Below are positions 4,889-5,962 of a stretch of DNA of 5,962 nucleotides, piece by piece. Source of the stretch: Planctomycetota bacterium. GTDB taxonomy: Bacteria; Planctomycetota; Brocadiia; JAJRTI01. Below the pieces are notes generated by a model that was not told where the DNA came from, searched no databases, and saw nothing but the letters and a program-made list of their open reading frames with translations. The DNA is taken from NCBI GenBank assembly GCA_024278415.1, contig JAJRTI010000716.1:1-5962 (forward strand). Reading direction: 5' to 3'. Position 1 is the first letter of the stretch; each line of letters opens with the position of its first letter. Position numbers and translations under genes: made by a program.

Positions 4889-5674
4889 TCAATCCGGGAT
4901 CTCCGCGTTCTCGACCAATTCGCGCCACAGCGCCGCGTAGAGCCCCAGCACGCGCTCCGGATCGTCGCTGGGCTGGATCTCCGCGGACATGTACCCCTCG
5001 TATCCATCGCGCTTGAGCAGGCCGAAGAACTCCTTGTAGTTGAAGCCCTTGGGGTTGTCCAGTTCGTGCATGTGGATGTGGCGCACGTGGCCCTTCACGC
5101 CCTCGTACGACGTGCGGATCGACCCGTTGGCGTCGGCCTCGCGGCCATCGCAGTTGGGGATGATGAAGACCTTGGGATGCTTCGCGATCTGCACGGATTC
5201 GAGCGCGTATTCCCAGTGGTAGAAGTCGCCGTGCATCTCAAGCCCCACGTCGACCGGGTAGCCCTCCGCGAACTCGCCCAGCTCCGCGAGGCCCTCGCCG
5301 CACCAGCGGATCACGTCGGCCTTCTCCACGCCCTGGGGGAACGCGTTGCCGAACACGCGAATGTGCAGCGCACCGATGTCCGCGGCCAACTCGATGAAGC
5401 GCTTCGTGCGCTCGATCTGCTCCCGGCGCTCCCACTCGCGAGGGAACTCGAAGCGCGTGCCGGTCGCGAGGCACGCAGGCGTGAGCCCGGAGTCCTCAAT
5501 CATCTTCTTGATCTCCGCGCGCTGCGCGGGCTTTGTGTCCACTTCGACTCCGTGCATGTGCTGAGCGTCGCCGCGAAATTCGACTCCCTCGAACCCCTTG
5601 CTTTTGGCGAGTTCGAGCATCTCGGGCAACGGCAAGTGCCTGGCAATGTTGAAGCTGAGCAGGCTGAGTTTCAC
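4889..5674 (-). CDS. Sugar phosphate isomerase/epimerase family TIM-barrel protein
   Basis: This 261-residue cytoplasmic protein belongs to the xylose isomerase-like TIM-barrel superfamily (AP_endonuc_2 fold). It starts with a first strand MKLSLLSFNIA and has the KGFEGVEFRG segment around E32. The expected metal ligands are visible near strand ends: E145 in GLEMHGDF (with H147), D176 in IIPNCDG, H201 in RHIHMHEL (H199 and H203 nearby), and E232 in YMSAEIQPSDDP. Such enzymes isomerise or epimerise sugars or inositol derivatives through a divalent metal; the substrate here is unknown. The full family length is present. The start is GTG at 5674, with AAGGAG (5686-5681) six bases upstream. No convincing promoter is seen in the 120 bases before it. 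The downstream transporter-like gene is on the same strand 151 bases away, so a shared pathway is plausible. Confidence 0.88.
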   Translation of the reverse strand: MKLSLLSFNIARHLPLPEMLELAKSKGFEGVEFRGDAQHMHGVEVDTKPAQRAEIKKMIEDSGLTPACLATGTRFEFPREWERREQIERTKRFIELAADIGALHIRVFGNAFPQGVEKADVIRWCGEGLAELGEFAEGYPVDVGLEMHGDFYHWEYALESVQIAKHPKVFIIPNCDGREADANGSIRTSYEGVKGHVRHIHMHELDNPKGFNYKEFFGLLKRDGYEGYMSAEIQPSDDPERVLGLYAALWRELVENAEIPD

Positions 5675-5801
5675 GTCGGACTCCTTGGGATTGTTCGGTG
5701 AAGTTGTTCGCTAGTGTCGCGTCCCGCAAGTTCGCATGCCTATCTGAGTCGGTGGGGCTGTGCCTGCAGACCCGCGTCGTCCGATTGGCCAAACGCACTC
5801 C

Positions 5802-5929
5802 CACAACGCCACAGAAGGCGCCATTGTGCGCAAACCCCGAACGGGGTTTGACAACAGAGCCCAGGGTAGCCGCAGAATGCGGCTACCCTGGGTGCACGAC
5901 CGCAAAACGATTGAACGCCGAAGGCGTTC
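5802..5929. repeat. Cluster of intergenic hairpins with GAA-type loops
   Basis: Four inverted repeats follow one another. (1) CACAACGCC (5802-5810) pairs with GGCG (5817-5820) and TTGTG (5824-5828), with a CCA bulge. (2) CAAACCCC-GAAC-GGGGTTTG occupies 5831-5850. (3) CCCAGGGTAGCCGCA (5860-5874), loop GAA, and its exact 15-base complement occupy 5860-5892. (4) GAACGCC-GAA-GGCGTTC occupies 5913-5929. The stems are perfect except in the first. Stem sequences differ while loops are GAA or GAAC, and the CCCAGGGT arm recurs at the left edge of the window. I read this as a dispersed non-coding repeat family, not a gene. The bases between it and the isomerase gene (5675-5801) show nothing beyond the ribosome site. 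Confidence 0.75.
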
Positions 5930-5962
5930 CACAAGAATGTGGGATACGATGCAAGGCCATCC

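Noticed and set aside
3151..5016. Open plus-strand frame of 621 codons opposite the DUF6785 gene
   Set aside because: Its translation is dominated by Arg, His, Glu and Ala with no domain pattern, as expected for the antisense of a GC-rich membrane protein gene. The minus strand has a clear family match.
4727..5701. 324-codon plus-strand frame opposite the isomerase gene
   Set aside because: It is the antisense shadow of a gene with a full set of metal ligands, and it crosses the octamer repeat.
5711..5934. Minus-strand frames across the right-edge hairpins
   Set aside because: The sequence is made of perfect hairpins; the peptides are by-products of the repeats.
1..5962. CRISPR array
   Set aside because: No set of regularly spaced 20-40 base repeats with unique spacers is present; the repeats seen are octamers and hairpins.

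Overview
The window is GC-rich bacterial chromosomal DNA with ordinary Shine-Dalgarno sites. The paired DUF6785/DUF6784 membrane protein and TIM-barrel sugar isomerase, plus hairpin-rich and octamer intergenic repeats, suggest a Planctomycetota/Lentisphaerota/Verrucomicrobiota-like or related uncultured lineage. This placement is inference from gene content; there is no marker gene in the window.

Layout, left to right. Bases 1-48 hold the edge of a hairpin repeat cluster, and 49-279 hold no convincing gene. A sigma70-type promoter (280-308) drives a single tRNA-Ala(GGC) gene (358-430), followed by a strong hairpin terminator. A plus-strand type II toxin-antitoxin pair comes next: a Phd/YefM-like antitoxin (639-932) and a RelE/ParE-like toxin (937-1200). 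Convergent to it, on the minus strand, is a type IV AbiE-like pair: a nucleotidyltransferase toxin (1886-2680) followed, with a 4-base overlap, by a winged-helix AbiEi-like antitoxin (1296-1889). This pair has its own AT-rich promoter (2681-2716), which lies inside a 36-bp imperfect palindrome ending at the start codon.

The right half is metabolic and entirely on the minus strand. A sugar phosphate isomerase/epimerase-like TIM barrel (4889-5674) is followed, after a 151-base gap filled with an inverted octamer repeat, by a 651-residue polytopic membrane protein (2782-4737). They may form a carbohydrate uptake and conversion unit, but the substrate cannot be read from the sequence. Bases 5675-5801 show no gene beyond the isomerase ribosome binding site, and 5802-5929 hold a cluster of hairpins with GAA-type loops resembling the cluster at the left edge.

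The most notable part is the AbiE-like module: reversed gene order (toxin first), a Tyr where the family usually has Ser/Thr in the nucleotidyltransferase motif, and a promoter-operator palindrome that predicts a leaderless, autoregulated transcript. Nothing in the window clearly amounts to a wholly new system.
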